Positions 1-9,814 are shown, numbered from the stretch's first letter. The stretch: DNA of 64,000 bases from Herbiconiux sp. SALV-R1 (GCF_013113715.1 NZ_CP053344.1:1674001-1738000); one strand, 5' to 3'. Notes: generated by a model not told the origin, from the letters alone. Made by a program: numbers and translations.

Positions 1-686
1 TGCCGGGGGTCAGCGCGACCGCCTCGTCGAGCTGGGCGACGGGCACGTCGTAGTCCATCAGCACGTACTGGCGGGCCACGAGCACACCCTGCAGGCGGCG
101 CAGCAGCGTCTCCGCACCGGGGTGCTCGGAGCCCGAGCTGATGAGCACGGCGGTCGATTCGAGGATGACGGGGCCGAAGATCTCGAGGCCGGCCTTCTTC
201 AGGGTGCCGCCGGTGGAGACCACGTCGGCCACCGCATCCGCGACGCCCAGGCGCACCGCGGATTCGACGGCGCCGTCGAGGCGCACCAGGCTCGTGGTGA
301 TGCCGTGGCTCTTCAGGAAGGCGCCGACGAGGCCGGGGTAGCTGGTGGCGACCCGGGCACCCTGCAGGTCGGCGAGCTCGATCGCCGTGCCCTGGGGGCG
401 GGCGAAGCGGAAGGTCGACTCGCCGAAGAGCAGAGCCGCGACCTCGGTGGCGGGCGACTCGGAGTCGAGCAGCAGGTCGCGGCCGGTGATGCCCACGTCG
501 AGGGCGCCGGAGCCGACGTAGGTGGCGATGTCGCGCGGGCGCAGGTAGAAGAACTCGACGCCGTTGCGCGGGTCGGCGGTGACGAGTTCACGGGAGTCGC
601 GACGCCCGTGGTAGCCCGCCTCGGCGAGCATCTGGGCGGCGGTGTCGGAGAGGGAGCCCTTGTTGGGCACCGCGATCTTGAGCATT
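1..686 (-). CDS. hisG: ATP phosphoribosyltransferase, 3' end cut by window edge
   Basis: Catalyses the first step of histidine synthesis, joining ATP and PRPP to give phosphoribosyl-ATP. The protein starts MLKIAVPNKGSLSD at an ATG read from 686; the family-typical N-terminal PNKGSL stretch and the internal FYLRPRDIA and DVGITGRDLL segments are visible. About 228 residues are present before the window ends, out of roughly 280-285 expected for the long HisG form, so the C-terminal (ACT-like, histidine feedback) part lies outside. It is followed on the other side, 60 bases upstream, by hisE, forming a two-gene histidine unit. Partial only because of the window boundary; no frameshift seen. Confidence 0.93.
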
Positions 687-746
687 CTGGGGTCTTTCGA
701 GGGAGTCGGGTGAGATCGCGCGCAGATCGGGCTCTGCCGGGCCTCG

Positions 747-1010
747 TCAGAGATGTCGGTAGACGTCGGTGGGCGTCAGGCCCTTGGCGAGCATCAGCAC
801 CTGCAGGTGGTACAGCAGCTGCGAGATCTCCTCGGCGGTGTTCTCGTCGGACTCGTACTCGGCGGCCATCCACACCTCGGCGGCCTCCTCGACGATCTTC
901 TTGCCGATGGTGTGCACACCGGCATCGAGCTCGCGCACGGTACCGGACCCGTCAGGCCGCTCGACGGCCTTCACGGAGAGCTCGAGGAACAGCTCGTCGA
1001 AAGTCTTCAC
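747..1010 (-). CDS. hisE: Phosphoribosyl-ATP pyrophosphatase
   Basis: Hydrolyses phosphoribosyl-ATP to phosphoribosyl-AMP, step two of histidine synthesis. The 87-residue protein is the stand-alone HisE form (all-alpha MazG-like fold), with the conserved [13 protein letters not shown] and [14 protein letters not shown] helices that carry the metal-binding acidic residues. The length matches the actinobacterial single-domain enzyme; HisI is not fused here. It lies just upstream of hisG on the same strand, which fits co-transcription. In related genomes rpe often sits upstream of hisE; here a toxin-antitoxin pair occupies that position. Confidence 0.95.
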   Translation of the reverse strand: MKTFDELFLELSVKAVERPDGSGTVRELDAGVHTIGKKIVEEAAEVWMAAEYESDENTAEEISQLLYHLQVLMLAKGLTPTDVYRHL

Positions 1011-1049
1011 CCCACCAGGGTACCGGTGCCGAAGCCCCCTCCCGCGCCG

Positions 1050-1463
1050 TCACCCATCCGCCAGCGCCAGCCGCTCGACCTCCTGACCCGTGAGCCCCGC
1101 GATGAGGTCGAAGTCTTTGTCGAGATGCAGCACCGTGAGACGCGACGCCTCCGCCGTCGCCGCGATGAGCAGATCGGCGAGCGACGCCGACCTGTGGAGG
1201 CCCCGGTCGGCGAGGAAGCCCTGCACCTGATGCGCACGTTCCTCGATCGCCGGGGTGAGATTCGCGACGATCAGAGACGAGACCGGAGGCAGCTGGAAGA
1301 TCGAGGCGAAGTCAGCTCCCGATCGGGCGGAGTACCCGAGTTCGAGCCTGGTGACCACGCAGATGTGCACCAGGCCGCGCTCGATTCGCTCGGCCCAGAG
1401 AGCGGGGTCTTCACTCACGGACAGCCGTGCGAGTGCCGACTTGTCGATGAGCCACTCGGTCAT
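1050..1463 (-). CDS. vapC: PIN-domain ribonuclease toxin, VapC type
   Basis: Probable toxin of a type II toxin-antitoxin pair; VapC proteins cut specific tRNA or rRNA sites. The 137-residue protein shows the PIN acidic set: Asp in [10 protein letters not shown] near residue 7, Glu in [10 protein letters not shown] near 42, Asp in [11 protein letters not shown] near 97, and Asp in [10 protein letters not shown] near 115. Its ATG overlaps the stop of the upstream antitoxin by four bases (ATGA), the usual coupled arrangement. The exact RNA target cannot be read from sequence. The toxin looks intact, with all predicted metal ligands present. Confidence 0.9.
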   Translation of the reverse strand: MTEWLIDKSALARLSVSEDPALWAERIERGLVHICVVTRLELGYSARSGADFASIFQLPPVSSLIVANLTPAIEERAHQVQGFLADRGLHRSASLADLLIAATAEASRLTVLHLDKDFDLIAGLTGQEVERLALADG

Positions 1464-1681
1464 CGCCAGGCGTCGTTCATGAGGTCGTCGTCGAGGAGCC
1501 CGGAGAACAGCTTCTCCGAGCGCACGAGATCGTCGACGGTCACGGTCGACTTGACTCGCCTGGCCTCGCTGATGAGCTGACGGCGAACGTACTCGGCTCG
1601 GGAGAGACCGAGGACTGCTGCCTGGGCGTCGATATCGGCGACGACATCATCGGGGACGTCGCGGATGAGCAGATCGGACAT
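1460..1681 (-). CDS. vapB: Antitoxin, VapB / FitA ribbon-helix-helix type
   Basis: Small DNA-binding antitoxin expected to neutralise the adjacent VapC and to autoregulate the pair. The 73-residue protein has an N-terminal ribbon-helix-helix segment ([18 protein letters not shown], then [12 protein letters not shown]), followed by an acidic C-terminal tail ([12 protein letters not shown]) of the kind that binds the toxin. I chose the ATG at 1681 over one nine codons upstream because an AAGGAGTG ribosome site lies immediately before it. The stop overlaps the vapC start by four bases. The short gap to rsmB (1682-1747) would hold promoter and operator. Confidence 0.87.
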   Translation of the reverse strand: MSDLLIRDVPDDVVADIDAQAAVLGLSRAEYVRRQLISEARRVKSTVTVDDLVRSEKLFSGLLDDDLMNDAWR

Positions 1682-1747
1682 CACACTCCTTTCGCTCGGA
1701 TATCCCACGATATCACGGCATGCCTCGCGCAGGAAGGCGCTATCAGA

Positions 1748-3235
1748 TCAGGGGGTCTTCTCGAAGAGGGCGATGAACATGGCGTCGGTGGTGTTGCGGT
1801 GGGGCCAGAGTTGGGCGGCGGGGTCGGGGGCGCCGAGGGTGAGGGTGTCGCCGGCGACGTCGCGGAGGACCGCCTGGGTGTCGAGCTGGGTGAGCTCGTC
1901 GGGCCAGCGGCGGAGGAGGCCCTGCACCTGGCCGCGGGTCTCGGCGACGTGGGGTGAGCAGGTGACGTAGGCGAGGAGGCCGCCGGGCTTCAGCGCCTTC
2001 ACCGCCGAGTCGAGGAGCGCCTGCTGCAGGGCCACGAGCTCGGCCACGTCGGCCGGGGTCTTGCGCCAGCGCGCCTCGGGGCGACGACGCAGGGCGCCGA
2101 GACCCGTGCAGGGTGCGTCGACAAGGATGCGGTCGAAGGCCTCGCGCTCGGAGTCGCCGATGGTCGTGCCGTCGCGTTCCCACACCGTGGGGGCCTCGGG
2201 CACGGCGGCGACGGCGCGGCGCACGAGGCCGGCGCGGGCGGGCACCGGCTCGTTGGCGACGACGGTGGCGCCCGCCAGGCGCGCCTCCGCGGCGAGCACG
2301 GCGGTCTTGCCACCGGGGCCGGCACAGAGGTCGAGCCAGCGCTCGCCTTCGTCGATGTCGCGCGCCCGGGAGAGGGCGAGCGCGGCGAGCTGGGAGCCTT
2401 CGTCCTGCACCCGGAGCACGCCCTCGCGCACGGCGGCAAGGCCCGCCGGGTCTCCGGAGGGGGCCACGAAGCCGATCGGCGAGAGTGCCGCGGGCTGCAG
2501 CCCCGACTCCGCGTCGCTGCCGGCGTAGAGCCCCGGCAGCCCGGCCAGGCTGAGCCGCGCCGGCGTGTTGTCGGCCTGCAGCAGGTCGTCGAGCTCGGCG
2601 GCGACCGCGTCGGCGGCCACCCCGTCGGCCACCAGGGCCCGCCGGAACGCCCGCACCACCCACGCGGGGTGCGAGGTCGCGAGGGCGAGCCTCTCGTCGT
2701 CGCTCCCGGCGCCCTCGGTGAGCTGAGCGACCCACGCCTCGGGCGCGGTGCGGGTGATGGCGCGCAGCACCCCGTTCACGAACCCCGTCGCCGAGCGCGA
2801 CGCCACCTGGCGGGCGAGCTCCACCGACTCGTTCACGGCGGCGTGCTGCGCCACGCGCATCGACAGGATCTGGTGCGCCCCGAGCTCGAGCACGTCGCGG
2901 ACCGCTCCGTCGATCTCGTCGATGGGCCGTCCGGAGGCCCGCTCGATGACGGCGTCGTAGTAGCCGCGCAGGCGCAGGGTGCCGTACGTCAGCTCGGTGG
3001 CCAGTGCGGCGTCGGCGGGCGCCAGCCCGGCAGCGGCGATCTTGCCGGGCAGCAGCAGGTTCGCGTAGGCGTCGTCGGCGCGCACCGCCTCGATGACCTC
3101 GCGAGCGATCCTCCGCGCCGGCTGCACCTCGGAGGGGCCGGGCCGGGGCGTCGCGGGCTTCCGCCGCTGGGGTCCCTGCCGGCGGGGCTCTCGGCGGCGA
3201 CCTCCGTCACCTCGGGCGGGCGTCGTCTCGCTCAT
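1748..3235 (-). CDS. rsmB: 16S rRNA (cytosine-967-C5)-methyltransferase RsmB
   Basis: Methylates C967 of 16S rRNA using SAM. The 495-residue protein has a basic, disordered N-terminus (PRRQGPQRRKPATPRPG), a NusB-like RNA-binding domain (about residues 45-175), and a C-terminal methyltransferase with the SAM-binding LCAGPGGKTA loop, the VDAPCTGLGALRRRPEARW motif carrying one Cys, and the YVTCSPHVAETRGQV motif carrying the second. Both Cys of the two-cysteine mechanism are present. The ATG at 3235 overlaps the fmt stop (ATGA); an in-frame ATG 12 codons upstream is less likely. It is the last gene of the long pyr-to-rsm run. Confidence 0.93.
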   Translation of the reverse strand: MSETTPARGDGGRRREPRRQGPQRRKPATPRPGPSEVQPARRIAREVIEAVRADDAYANLLLPGKIAAAGLAPADAALATELTYGTLRLRGYYDAVIERASGRPIDEIDGAVRDVLELGAHQILSMRVAQHAAVNESVELARQVASRSATGFVNGVLRAITRTAPEAWVAQLTEGAGSDDERLALATSHPAWVVRAFRRALVADGVAADAVAAELDDLLQADNTPARLSLAGLPGLYAGSDAESGLQPAALSPIGFVAPSGDPAGLAAVREGVLRVQDEGSQLAALALSRARDIDEGERWLDLCAGPGGKTAVLAAEARLAGATVVANEPVPARAGLVRRAVAAVPEAPTVWERDGTTIGDSEREAFDRILVDAPCTGLGALRRRPEARWRKTPADVAELVALQQALLDSAVKALKPGGLLAYVTCSPHVAETRGQVQGLLRRWPDELTQLDTQAVLRDVAGDTLTLGAPDPAAQLWPHRNTTDAMFIALFEKTP

Positions 3236-4146
3236 CGGGCGATCATCCTCTCGACGTTCTGGCCGCGCCACCAGTCGGCGGCCGCCATGCTCTTCTTGCC
3301 GGCGGGCTGCACGCTGATGAGCCGCAGCGGTTCGGTGGCGGTGCCGACGAGCACCTCCCCCTGGCGCGCCTCGATGACCCCAGGGTCGAGCCGCGGGTGG
3401 TCTCGCACGGGCGCCGCGTCGTGGATCTTCAGGCGCGCACCGTCGATCTCGGTGAACGCTCCCGGCTCCGGTGTCACGCCCCGGATGCGGTCGTACACCT
3501 GGTCGGCCGGCTCACCGAAGTCGAGGCGGGCGTCGTCGATCGAGAGCTTCGGCGCGAGCGTGACCTCGCCGCTCTGCTCGACGGGGGCGCTCTCCCCCGC
3601 CGCGATGACGTCGACGGTCGCGGCGAGCTGCTCGGCGCCCGAGAGGGCGAGCCTCCCGAGCAGGGTGCCCGCCGTCTCGTGCGGCGCGATGGCCGTGCGC
3701 GTCGTCGACCAGACGGGCCCGTCGTCGAGGCCGGGCTGGAGCTGGAACACGGTGGCGCCGGTCTCCCGGTCGCCCGCGATGATGCTCCACTGCACGGGCG
3801 CGGCTCCGCGCCAGCGCGGCAGCAGCGAGAAGTGCAGGTTCACCCACCCCCGGGCGGGCGCGGAGAGCAGGGGCTCGCGTACCAGCCCGCCGTAGGCGAC
3901 GATGACGCCGAGCTCCGCCCCCAACGCACTGATCGACGCCGTTGCGTCGGCGTCCAGCCGCGCCGCCTTGATGACGGGCAGCCCCAGCCGCTCGGCGGCC
4001 TCCGCCACTGGTGACGGGGTGAGCACGCGCTTGCGCCCGAGCGGCGCGTCGGGCCGCGTGACCACGGCAGCGACCTCGTGCCCCTCGGCGAGCCGCTCGA
4101 GGGCGGGAACCGCGACGGCGGGCGTGCCCGCGAAGACGAGTTTCAT
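3232..4146 (-). CDS. fmt: Methionyl-tRNA formyltransferase
   Basis: Formylates initiator methionyl-tRNA using 10-formyltetrahydrofolate. The 304-residue protein begins MKLVFAGTPAVAVPALERL, carries the formyltransferase signature NLHFSLLPRWRGAAPVQW (catalytic Asn and His, SLLP), and ends with the smaller C-terminal tRNA-binding barrel. Length is normal. The start overlaps the priA stop by four bases and its stop overlaps rsmB by four bases, so the three genes are probably translationally coupled. The usual partner def (peptide deformylase) is not between priA and fmt here; it may be elsewhere. Confidence 0.96.
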   Translation of the reverse strand: MKLVFAGTPAVAVPALERLAEGHEVAAVVTRPDAPLGRKRVLTPSPVAEAAERLGLPVIKAARLDADATASISALGAELGVIVAYGGLVREPLLSAPARGWVNLHFSLLPRWRGAAPVQWSIIAGDRETGATVFQLQPGLDDGPVWSTTRTAIAPHETAGTLLGRLALSGAEQLAATVDVIAAGESAPVEQSGEVTLAPKLSIDDARLDFGEPADQVYDRIRGVTPEPGAFTEIDGARLKIHDAAPVRDHPRLDPGVIEARQGEVLVGTATEPLRLISVQPAGKKSMAAADWWRGQNVERMIAR

Positions 4147-6194
4147 TCCATGATCTCCGAATCGTCGAGGCGTACGCGCAGGGTCGGCGCGGGCCGGAAG
4201 CCCCCCGAACCGGTCTTGCGCCGCCGGGTCGTGGCGTTCTTCACCACGAGCGCCCTGAGGTGCCGCGCCACGGCGCCCCCCACCGCGTAGTCGAACCGCA
4301 CGATGGAGCGCACCAGCCCGTCGTCGGCCGGCACCGGCCCGAGGGTATCCATCTTGGCCCATTCCTCGGGGGTGACGAGCTTCTTCAGCTCGGCCAGCGC
4401 ATCCGCCACCGTGTCGGGAGCGCCCGTGACGGTGGCCAGCCGCACGGCGGGCGGGAAGCGCAGCCGCCGCCGGTCGGCGAGCTCGGCGCTCGCGACCTGC
4501 TCCTGCTGCCAGGTGACGAGCGCCTTGGCGAGCTCGCCGCCGACCCCCACCAGCACGTTGGCCGCGCGCGGCGCCGAGAGCGCTATCGCGTTCGACCACC
4601 AGCGCAGGCAGTCTTCGGCGACACGCAGCGACTCGCGCGCCAGCATGCGCGGCCCGTCGAGCAGCAGCACGGCGCGGTAGCCGCCCTTCGCCACGGGCTC
4701 GGCCCCTCGGGTCGCCACGACGAGCGCGGGCCTGTCGTCGACGCTCAGCACCTCGCGCGAGCCGTCGGAGACGACGACGCGCACCCCGGGGAAGGCCCGC
4801 CCCAGTTCGTCGGCCGTGCGGCCCGCCCCCACCGACGCGAAGCGCAGCCGCGTGCCCTGGCAGTGCGAGCACGACCAGTTCACCGCGATGGCGCCGCACA
4901 GCGTGCAGCTCGGGCGCTCCCCCGCGCGCGCCACGTGCAGCGGGCCGCCGCAGACGGTGCAGGATGCGGGGGTCGAGCAGCTCTGACAGGCCAGCACGGG
5001 CGCGTACCCGGGCCGGGCCACCTGCACCAGCACCGGGCCGTGCTGCAGCGCCTCCCGGGCGAGGGCCCAGGCGGCCGGGGGGATGCGCGCGGCGTTCTGG
5101 GGCGCATCCGCGTCGTCTTGCTCGGCGGTGGGCACGACCTTCGGCAGGTACCTCGGGGCGGGGAACACCTGGTGCAGGAAGGCGAGCTCGACCAGCCGCT
5201 CGATCTCGGTGCTGCGCGAGTGCGAGAGGAACGCGAGTCGGCAGCCCGACTGCTCCTGCCGCACCAGCGCCGCGTCGCGCAGGTGCACGTAGGGCGCGAG
5301 CGGCTCGCTCTGCAGGGAGTCGCCCTCGTCCCAGACGATGATCTGCCCGAGCTTCGACACGGGTGCGTAGACGCTGGAGCGGTTGCCGACGACGATGTGC
5401 GGACGGCCGTCGAGCGCGGTGAGGAAGTTCGCGTAGCGTTCGTTGCGGGCCTGGCGTGCGTCGAGCCGCACCACGGCGTCACCCACCCCGAGGTGCTCGA
5501 GCGTCTGCTCGACCATGGTCTGGTCGCGGTGGTCGGGAACCGCCACGATGACCGACTCGCCACCACGGTGCACCTGCGCGGCGAGCTCGGCCGCGGTGAG
5601 GGCCCAGTGCCCCACGGTGTGCTCGCCGAGCTGCGTGACGGTCGCGACCGCGTCGACGGCACTGCGCACCCCCGGCTCGGCGAGGTGCTTACCGTCGCTC
5701 TCGGAGTAACCCGTCAGGGCGAAACCCGGGGCGTCGGCACCCTGTGCAGGGCGAACGGATGCTCCTGCCGACTCTTCGCCGTCACCGCCCGCCCGCTGGG
5801 CCTCCGCCGCGACGAACGCCTTCTCCACCCGCACGAAGCGCGGCGGCACGGCGAGCCGCACGATGTCGCAGGCGCTGCCGGCCGCGCGGTCGGCGAGCCG
5901 CCGCGCCAGCGCCCACACCTCGGGGGTGAGCACGGGCAGTGACGACACCACCTCGTCGAGCTCGCTCAGCGTGCGCTCGCCGGGCTCGTGGGGTGCGAGC
6001 TCGATGATGAAGCCGCGCGCGGTGCGCCCCGCGGAGCGCAGCGGCACCTTCACCCGCACGCCCGGCTTCGCGTCGGCGAGCAGCGCCGGCGGCACCAGGT
6101 AGTCGAACAGGCGATCGAGCTGCGGCAGCGGCGACTCGAGCATCACCCGGGCGATGACACCGCCGGCGACGTCGCGTGCGACCTCGCCCGTCAC
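4143..6194 (-). CDS. priA: Degenerate primosomal protein N' (PriA), probably helicase-inactive
   Basis: Replication-restart protein that recognises stalled forks. The 683-residue protein has the PriA DNA-binding N-terminus (residues about 15-110, with VRVKVPLRSAGRTARGFIIE) and the cysteine-rich zinc region near residues 400-450 (CQSC, CTVC, CTLC, CSHC: eight cysteines). The ATPase core is eroded: no Walker A GxGKT sequence is visible where expected, and the DEEH box reads WDEGDS. Actinobacterial PriA is known to lack helicase motifs, so this is a structural rather than motor protein. The GTG start at 6194 lies two bases after the metK stop; the gene overlaps fmt. Confidence 0.92.
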   Translation of the reverse strand: MTGEVARDVAGGVIARVMLESPLPQLDRLFDYLVPPALLADAKPGVRVKVPLRSAGRTARGFIIELAPHEPGERTLSELDEVVSSLPVLTPEVWALARRLADRAAGSACDIVRLAVPPRFVRVEKAFVAAEAQRAGGDGEESAGASVRPAQGADAPGFALTGYSESDGKHLAEPGVRSAVDAVATVTQLGEHTVGHWALTAAELAAQVHRGGESVIVAVPDHRDQTMVEQTLEHLGVGDAVVRLDARQARNERYANFLTALDGRPHIVVGNRSSVYAPVSKLGQIIVWDEGDSLQSEPLAPYVHLRDAALVRQEQSGCRLAFLSHSRSTEIERLVELAFLHQVFPAPRYLPKVVPTAEQDDADAPQNAARIPPAAWALAREALQHGPVLVQVARPGYAPVLACQSCSTPASCTVCGGPLHVARAGERPSCTLCGAIAVNWSCSHCQGTRLRFASVGAGRTADELGRAFPGVRVVVSDGSREVLSVDDRPALVVATRGAEPVAKGGYRAVLLLDGPRMLARESLRVAEDCLRWWSNAIALSAPRAANVLVGVGGELAKALVTWQQEQVASAELADRRRLRFPPAVRLATVTGAPDTVADALAELKKLVTPEEWAKMDTLGPVPADDGLVRSIVRFDYAVGGAVARHLRALVVKNATTRRRKTGSGGFRPAPTLRVRLDDSEIME

Positions 6195-6196
6195 GG

Positions 6197-7402
6197 TCAG
6201 AGGCCCGCGGCGCTGCGCAGCTCGTCGACGCGGTCGAGGCGCTCCCAGGTGAACTCGGGGAGTTCACGGCCGAAGTGCCCGTAGCTCGCGGTGCGCGCGT
6301 AGATCGGCCGCAGCAGGTCGAGCTCTTCGATGATCGCCGCGGGGCGGAGGTCGAAGACCTCGCGCAGGGCCTTCGTGATGACCTCGTCGGAGACCTTCCC
6401 GGTGCCGAAGCTCTCGACGTAGAAGCCCACGGGCGCGGCCTTGCCGATGGCGTAGGCGATCTGCACCTCGAGGCGCTCGGCGAGCCCGGCGGCCACGGCG
6501 TTCTTCGCCACCCAGCGCATGGCGTAGGCGCCCGAGCGGTCGACCTTCGAGGGGTCTTTGCCGCTGAACGCGCCGCCGCCGTGACGCGACGCCCCGCCGT
6601 AGGTGTCGACGATGATCTTGCGGCCGGTGAGGCCGGCGTCGCCCTGCGGGCCGCCGATCTCGAAGCGGCCGGTGGGGTTGATGAGCACGCGCGCGTCGCG
6701 CGAGGTCAGTTCGACCCCCGACTCCTCGGCGGCTTCGAGCACCGGCCTGATGACGAGCTCCTCCACCTCGCGGCGGAGGTCGTCGAGCCCGATGCTCGGG
6801 GCGTGCTGGGTGGAGAGCACCACGGTGTCGACGGTGCGCGGCACGACCCCGTCGTACCCGATGGTGACCTGCGTCTTGCCGTCGGGCCTGAGGTAGTCGA
6901 CGAGCCCCTCCTTGCGCACCTCGGCCAGACGCGCCGAGAGGCGGTGGGCCAGCCAGATGGGGAGCGGCATGAGCTGCGGGGTCTCGGTGGTGGCGTAGCC
7001 GAACATGATGCCCTGGTCGCCCGCGCCCTGGCGGTCGACCTCGTCGGTGGAGCTGCCCTCGCGGGTCTCGAAGGCGTTGTCGACGCCCTGGGCGATGTCG
7101 GGCGACTGGCCACCGATCGAGACGGAGACGCCGCAGGAGCGGCCGTCGAACCAGACGTCGCTCGAGGTGTAGCCGATGGAGGTGATCTTCTCCCGCACGA
7201 TGGCCGGGATCTCGACGTAGCCGTTGGTGGTGACCTCGCCCGCCACGTGCACGAGCCCGGTGGTCACGAGCGTCTCGACCGCCACCCGCGAGTGCGGGTC
7301 GACGGTGAGGAGCGCGTCGAGGATGCTGTCGGAGATCTGGTCGCAGATCTTGTCGGGGTGACCCTCGGTGACGGACTCTGACGTGAAGAGGCGAAGGCTC
7401 AT
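6197..7402 (-). CDS. metK: S-adenosylmethionine synthetase
   Basis: Makes SAM from methionine and ATP. The 401-residue protein has the ATP/Mg motif [20 protein letters not shown] near the N-terminus, [13 protein letters not shown] mid-protein, and the [20 protein letters not shown] loop with catalytic Lys and phosphate-binding residues. Length is typical of bacterial MetK (380-405). The ATG at 7402 overlaps the coaBC stop by four bases; priA follows after two bases. SAM made here feeds methyltransferases such as RsmB in the same run. No SAM riboswitch is possible between these tightly packed genes. Confidence 0.98.
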   Translation of the reverse strand: MSLRLFTSESVTEGHPDKICDQISDSILDALLTVDPHSRVAVETLVTTGLVHVAGEVTTNGYVEIPAIVREKITSIGYTSSDVWFDGRSCGVSVSIGGQSPDIAQGVDNAFETREGSSTDEVDRQGAGDQGIMFGYATTETPQLMPLPIWLAHRLSARLAEVRKEGLVDYLRPDGKTQVTIGYDGVVPRTVDTVVLSTQHAPSIGLDDLRREVEELVIRPVLEAAEESGVELTSRDARVLINPTGRFEIGGPQGDAGLTGRKIIVDTYGGASRHGGGAFSGKDPSKVDRSGAYAMRWVAKNAVAAGLAERLEVQIAYAIGKAAPVGFYVESFGTGKVSDEVITKALREVFDLRPAAIIEELDLLRPIYARTASYGHFGRELPEFTWERLDRVDELRSAAGL

Positions 7403-8610
7403 TGTGCTCCTGATCGTGCTCGGGCGAACACCCCGAGGATGCCATCGGCCACCGACATCTTGCTTCCGGAGGCCTCGAAAACTATATCCCCGGCCGCATC
7501 GAGCACGACGACCTCGTTGCCGTCGGTCGCGAACCCCGTCGTCCAGCCCACGCCGTTCACCACGAGGTAGTCGCAGCCCTTGCGGGCGATCTTCGCGCGG
7601 CCGAGCTCGAGCAGCTCGTCACGGCTCGGGGCGGTCTCGGCGGCGAAGCCGACGACGAGCCGCCCGCCCCGGGGGCCCGCCGAGATGGTGGCCAGGATGT
7701 CGGGGTTCTGCACCAGCTCGAGGGTGAGCCGCTCCCCCGTCGCCGCCTTCTTGATCTTGGCGTCGGAGACCGCGACGGGGCGGTAGTCGGAGACCGCGGC
7801 GGCCATGATCGTGACGTCGTGCCGCGGTGCCACGTCGCTCACGACCTCGAGCAGTCGTGCCGCCGTCTCGGCGCGCACCACCTCGACGCCCGAGGGCAGC
7901 GGCACCTCGACGTGCGCGGCGACGAGCGTGACCCGCGCTCCGCGGTCGCGCGCGGCCTCCGCGAGGGCGATCCCCTGCCGCCCGCTCGACCGGTTGCCGA
8001 TGTAGCGCACGGGGTCGAGCGGCTCCCGGGTGCCGCCCGCGGTGACGAGCACCGACACGCCCTCGAGGTCGCGTAGCCGGGCCGTTCCCGAGGCGACGGC
8101 CAGTGCCTCGGCGACGATGACGTCGGGCTCGGCCATCCGCCCCGCTCCCGAGTCGCGGCCGGTGAGCTGACCGCTGACGGGCCCGACGAGGTGCACGCCG
8201 CGCGAGCGCAGCAGCTCCACGTTCGCGACGGTCGCCGGGTTCTGCCACATCTCGGTGTGCATGGCGGGCGCGATCACGACCGGCGCCTTGGTGGCGAGCA
8301 CGGTGTTGCCGAGCAGGTCGTCGGCGATGCCGGCGGCGAGCTTCGCGATGGTGTTCGCCGTGGCGGGGGCGATGACCACCAGCTCGGCGGCCTGGCCGAT
8401 GGCCACGTGCCGCACCTCGGCGACGGCCTCGTAGAGGTCGGTGTTGACGGTGTTGCGCGAGAGCGCCTCGAGCGTCGGCCTGCCGACGAAGCGCAGGGCG
8501 GCCTCGGTGGCCACCACGTGCACGTCGTGGCCCGCCAGAACGAGGCCACGGATGACGTTCACGGCCTTGTAGGCCGCGATGCCACCCGTGATCCCGACGA
8601 CGATATTCAT
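7399..8610 (-). CDS. coaBC: Bifunctional phosphopantothenoylcysteine decarboxylase / phosphopantothenate-cysteine ligase
   Basis: Catalyses two consecutive steps of coenzyme A synthesis. Residues about 1-180 form the flavin-dependent decarboxylase (CoaC): [13 protein letters not shown], the active His in VRHVAIG, and [11 protein letters not shown], in which His replaces the Asn of many enzymes, a form I recall from other actinobacteria. Residues about 185-403 form the CTP-dependent ligase (CoaB), with the [20 protein letters not shown] segment (written VTAGGT here) and the catalytic KIKK. Length 403 matches the fused enzyme. It follows rpoZ by 18 bases and overlaps metK. Confidence 0.96.
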   Translation of the reverse strand: MNIVVGITGGIAAYKAVNVIRGLVLAGHDVHVVATEAALRFVGRPTLEALSRNTVNTDLYEAVAEVRHVAIGQAAELVVIAPATANTIAKLAAGIADDLLGNTVLATKAPVVIAPAMHTEMWQNPATVANVELLRSRGVHLVGPVSGQLTGRDSGAGRMAEPDVIVAEALAVASGTARLRDLEGVSVLVTAGGTREPLDPVRYIGNRSSGRQGIALAEAARDRGARVTLVAAHVEVPLPSGVEVVRAETAARLLEVVSDVAPRHDVTIMAAAVSDYRPVAVSDAKIKKAATGERLTLELVQNPDILATISAGPRGGRLVVGFAAETAPSRDELLELGRAKIARKGCDYLVVNGVGWTTGFATDGNEVVVLDAAGDIVFEASGSKMSVADGILGVFARARSGAQ

Positions 8611-8628
8611 TTGTGCGCCCGGCGCGTG

Positions 8629-8892
8629 CTACTCGGTGGGAGCAACCGGACGGATCTCGAGCTTGTCCTCGTTGATCTCGTGCATGGCGACCGAGAGCGG
8701 CTTGTCGTCGATGGTCGAGTCGACCAGCGGGCCGACGTTGTCGAACAGGCTGCCCTCGTGCAGGTCGGCGTAGTAGTCGTTGATCTGACGCGCGCGCTTC
8801 GAGGCGAAGATGACCAGGGCGTACTTCGAGTCGACCTTGGCGAGCAGGTCGTCGATGGGCGGGTCGATGATGCCGAGCTTGTTGGTGGGCAT
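8629..8892 (-). CDS. rpoZ: RNA polymerase omega subunit
   Basis: Small assembly subunit of RNA polymerase that chaperones beta'. The 87-residue protein contains the conserved [26 protein letters not shown] block (quoted in pieces: [20 protein letters not shown]) which contacts beta'. The actinobacterial form carries the extra residues ahead of this block seen here. It sits between gmk (seven bases upstream) and coaBC (18 bases downstream), the standard gmk-rpoZ-coaBC order. In some bacteria omega helps bind ppGpp; the rsh gene at 36-38 kb could provide that signal, but that link is inference. Confidence 0.96.
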   Translation of the reverse strand: MPTNKLGIIDPPIDDLLAKVDSKYALVIFASKRARQINDYYADLHEGSLFDNVGPLVDSTIDDKPLSVAMHEINEDKLEIRPVAPTE

Positions 8893-8899
8893 TGTGTGC

Positions 8900-9814
8900 T
8901 TACTCCTTGCCGAGAAGGCCGTTCGCCTTCTGAATCCGCATCAATTCTACGACCTCCGCCGCCGCGGCCTCGACATCGGTGTTCACGACGCGGTGATCGA
9001 ACTCGTCCTGGGCGGCGAGTTCGACCCGTGCGGTGGTGAGCCTGCGCTCCTGCTCCTCGGCCGTTTCGGTGCCGCGGCCGATGAGCCGGCGCACCAGTTC
9101 GTCCCAGCTCGGGGGCAGCAGGAACACCAGCGTCGCCTCGGGCATCGCCTCGCGCACCTGGCGTGCACCCTGCAGGTCGATCTCGAGCAGCACGCTCCTG
9201 CCCTCGGCGAGGGCGCGATCGATGGGCGGCCGGGGCGTGCCGTAGCGCGACTTGTTGTGCACCACCGCCCACTCGAGGAACTCGCCCGCCTCGATCATGC
9301 GGTCGAACTCGGCGTCGTCGACGAAGTAGTAGCTCACCCCGTCGACCTCACCGGGCCGGGGCGCCCGCGTGGTCGCCGACACCGACAGCAGCACCTCGGG
9401 GTAGTTCTCCCTGATGTAGGTCGACACGGTGCCCTTGCCCACGGCGGTCGGCCCGGCCAGCACGACCAGCCGGCTCTCCCCGGTGTCGACGACGGAGGGC
9501 GCCCGCTTCTCGAGGAACTCGCGCAGCCGCAGCTGCTGGTGCACGCCGAGGCCGGAGAGGCGCTTGGTCGACGCGATCTCGAGCCGCGTCATCACCCGGT
9601 CGACCCGCACGGGCCCGAGCCCGGGGATGCTGAGCAGCAGGTCGCGCACCCGCATGGTGGCCTCGATGCTCTCCGAACTCGCCAGCGCGGTGTGCAGCAC
9701 CGAGAGCGCGCTGAGCCGCCGCTCGTTCACGGCGCGCTTGACGGCGGCGCGAGCCCGGCGTGCGGCGACGGCGGCGCGGGAGGCGGCGACGCGGTCGACC
9801 TCGGGCGGCCTCAT
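8900..9814 (-). CDS. gmk: Guanylate kinase with N-terminal mIHF-type DNA-binding domain (fusion)
   Basis: Phosphorylates GMP to GDP. The 304-residue protein is about 100 residues longer than a plain guanylate kinase. Residues 121-129 are the P-loop GPTAVGKGT, followed by the GMP-binding [16 protein letters not shown] region and [12 protein letters not shown]. The extra N-terminal part (residues 1-105) matches the actinobacterial integration host factor: a basic helix (residues 11-34), then [14 protein letters not shown] and [13 protein letters not shown], the helix-two-turn-helix region. In mycobacteria and streptomycetes mIHF is a separate gene next to gmk; here the two are in one frame with no internal stop. 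The ATG overlaps the pyrF stop by four bases. Confidence 0.93.
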   Translation of the reverse strand: MRPPEVDRVAASRAAVAARRARAAVKRAVNERRLSALSVLHTALASSESIEATMRVRDLLLSIPGLGPVRVDRVMTRLEIASTKRLSGLGVHQQLRLREFLEKRAPSVVDTGESRLVVLAGPTAVGKGTVSTYIRENYPEVLLSVSATTRAPRPGEVDGVSYYFVDDAEFDRMIEAGEFLEWAVVHNKSRYGTPRPPIDRALAEGRSVLLEIDLQGARQVREAMPEATLVFLLPPSWDELVRRLIGRGTETAEEQERRLTTARVELAAQDEFDHRVVNTDVEAAAAEVVELMRIQKANGLLGKE

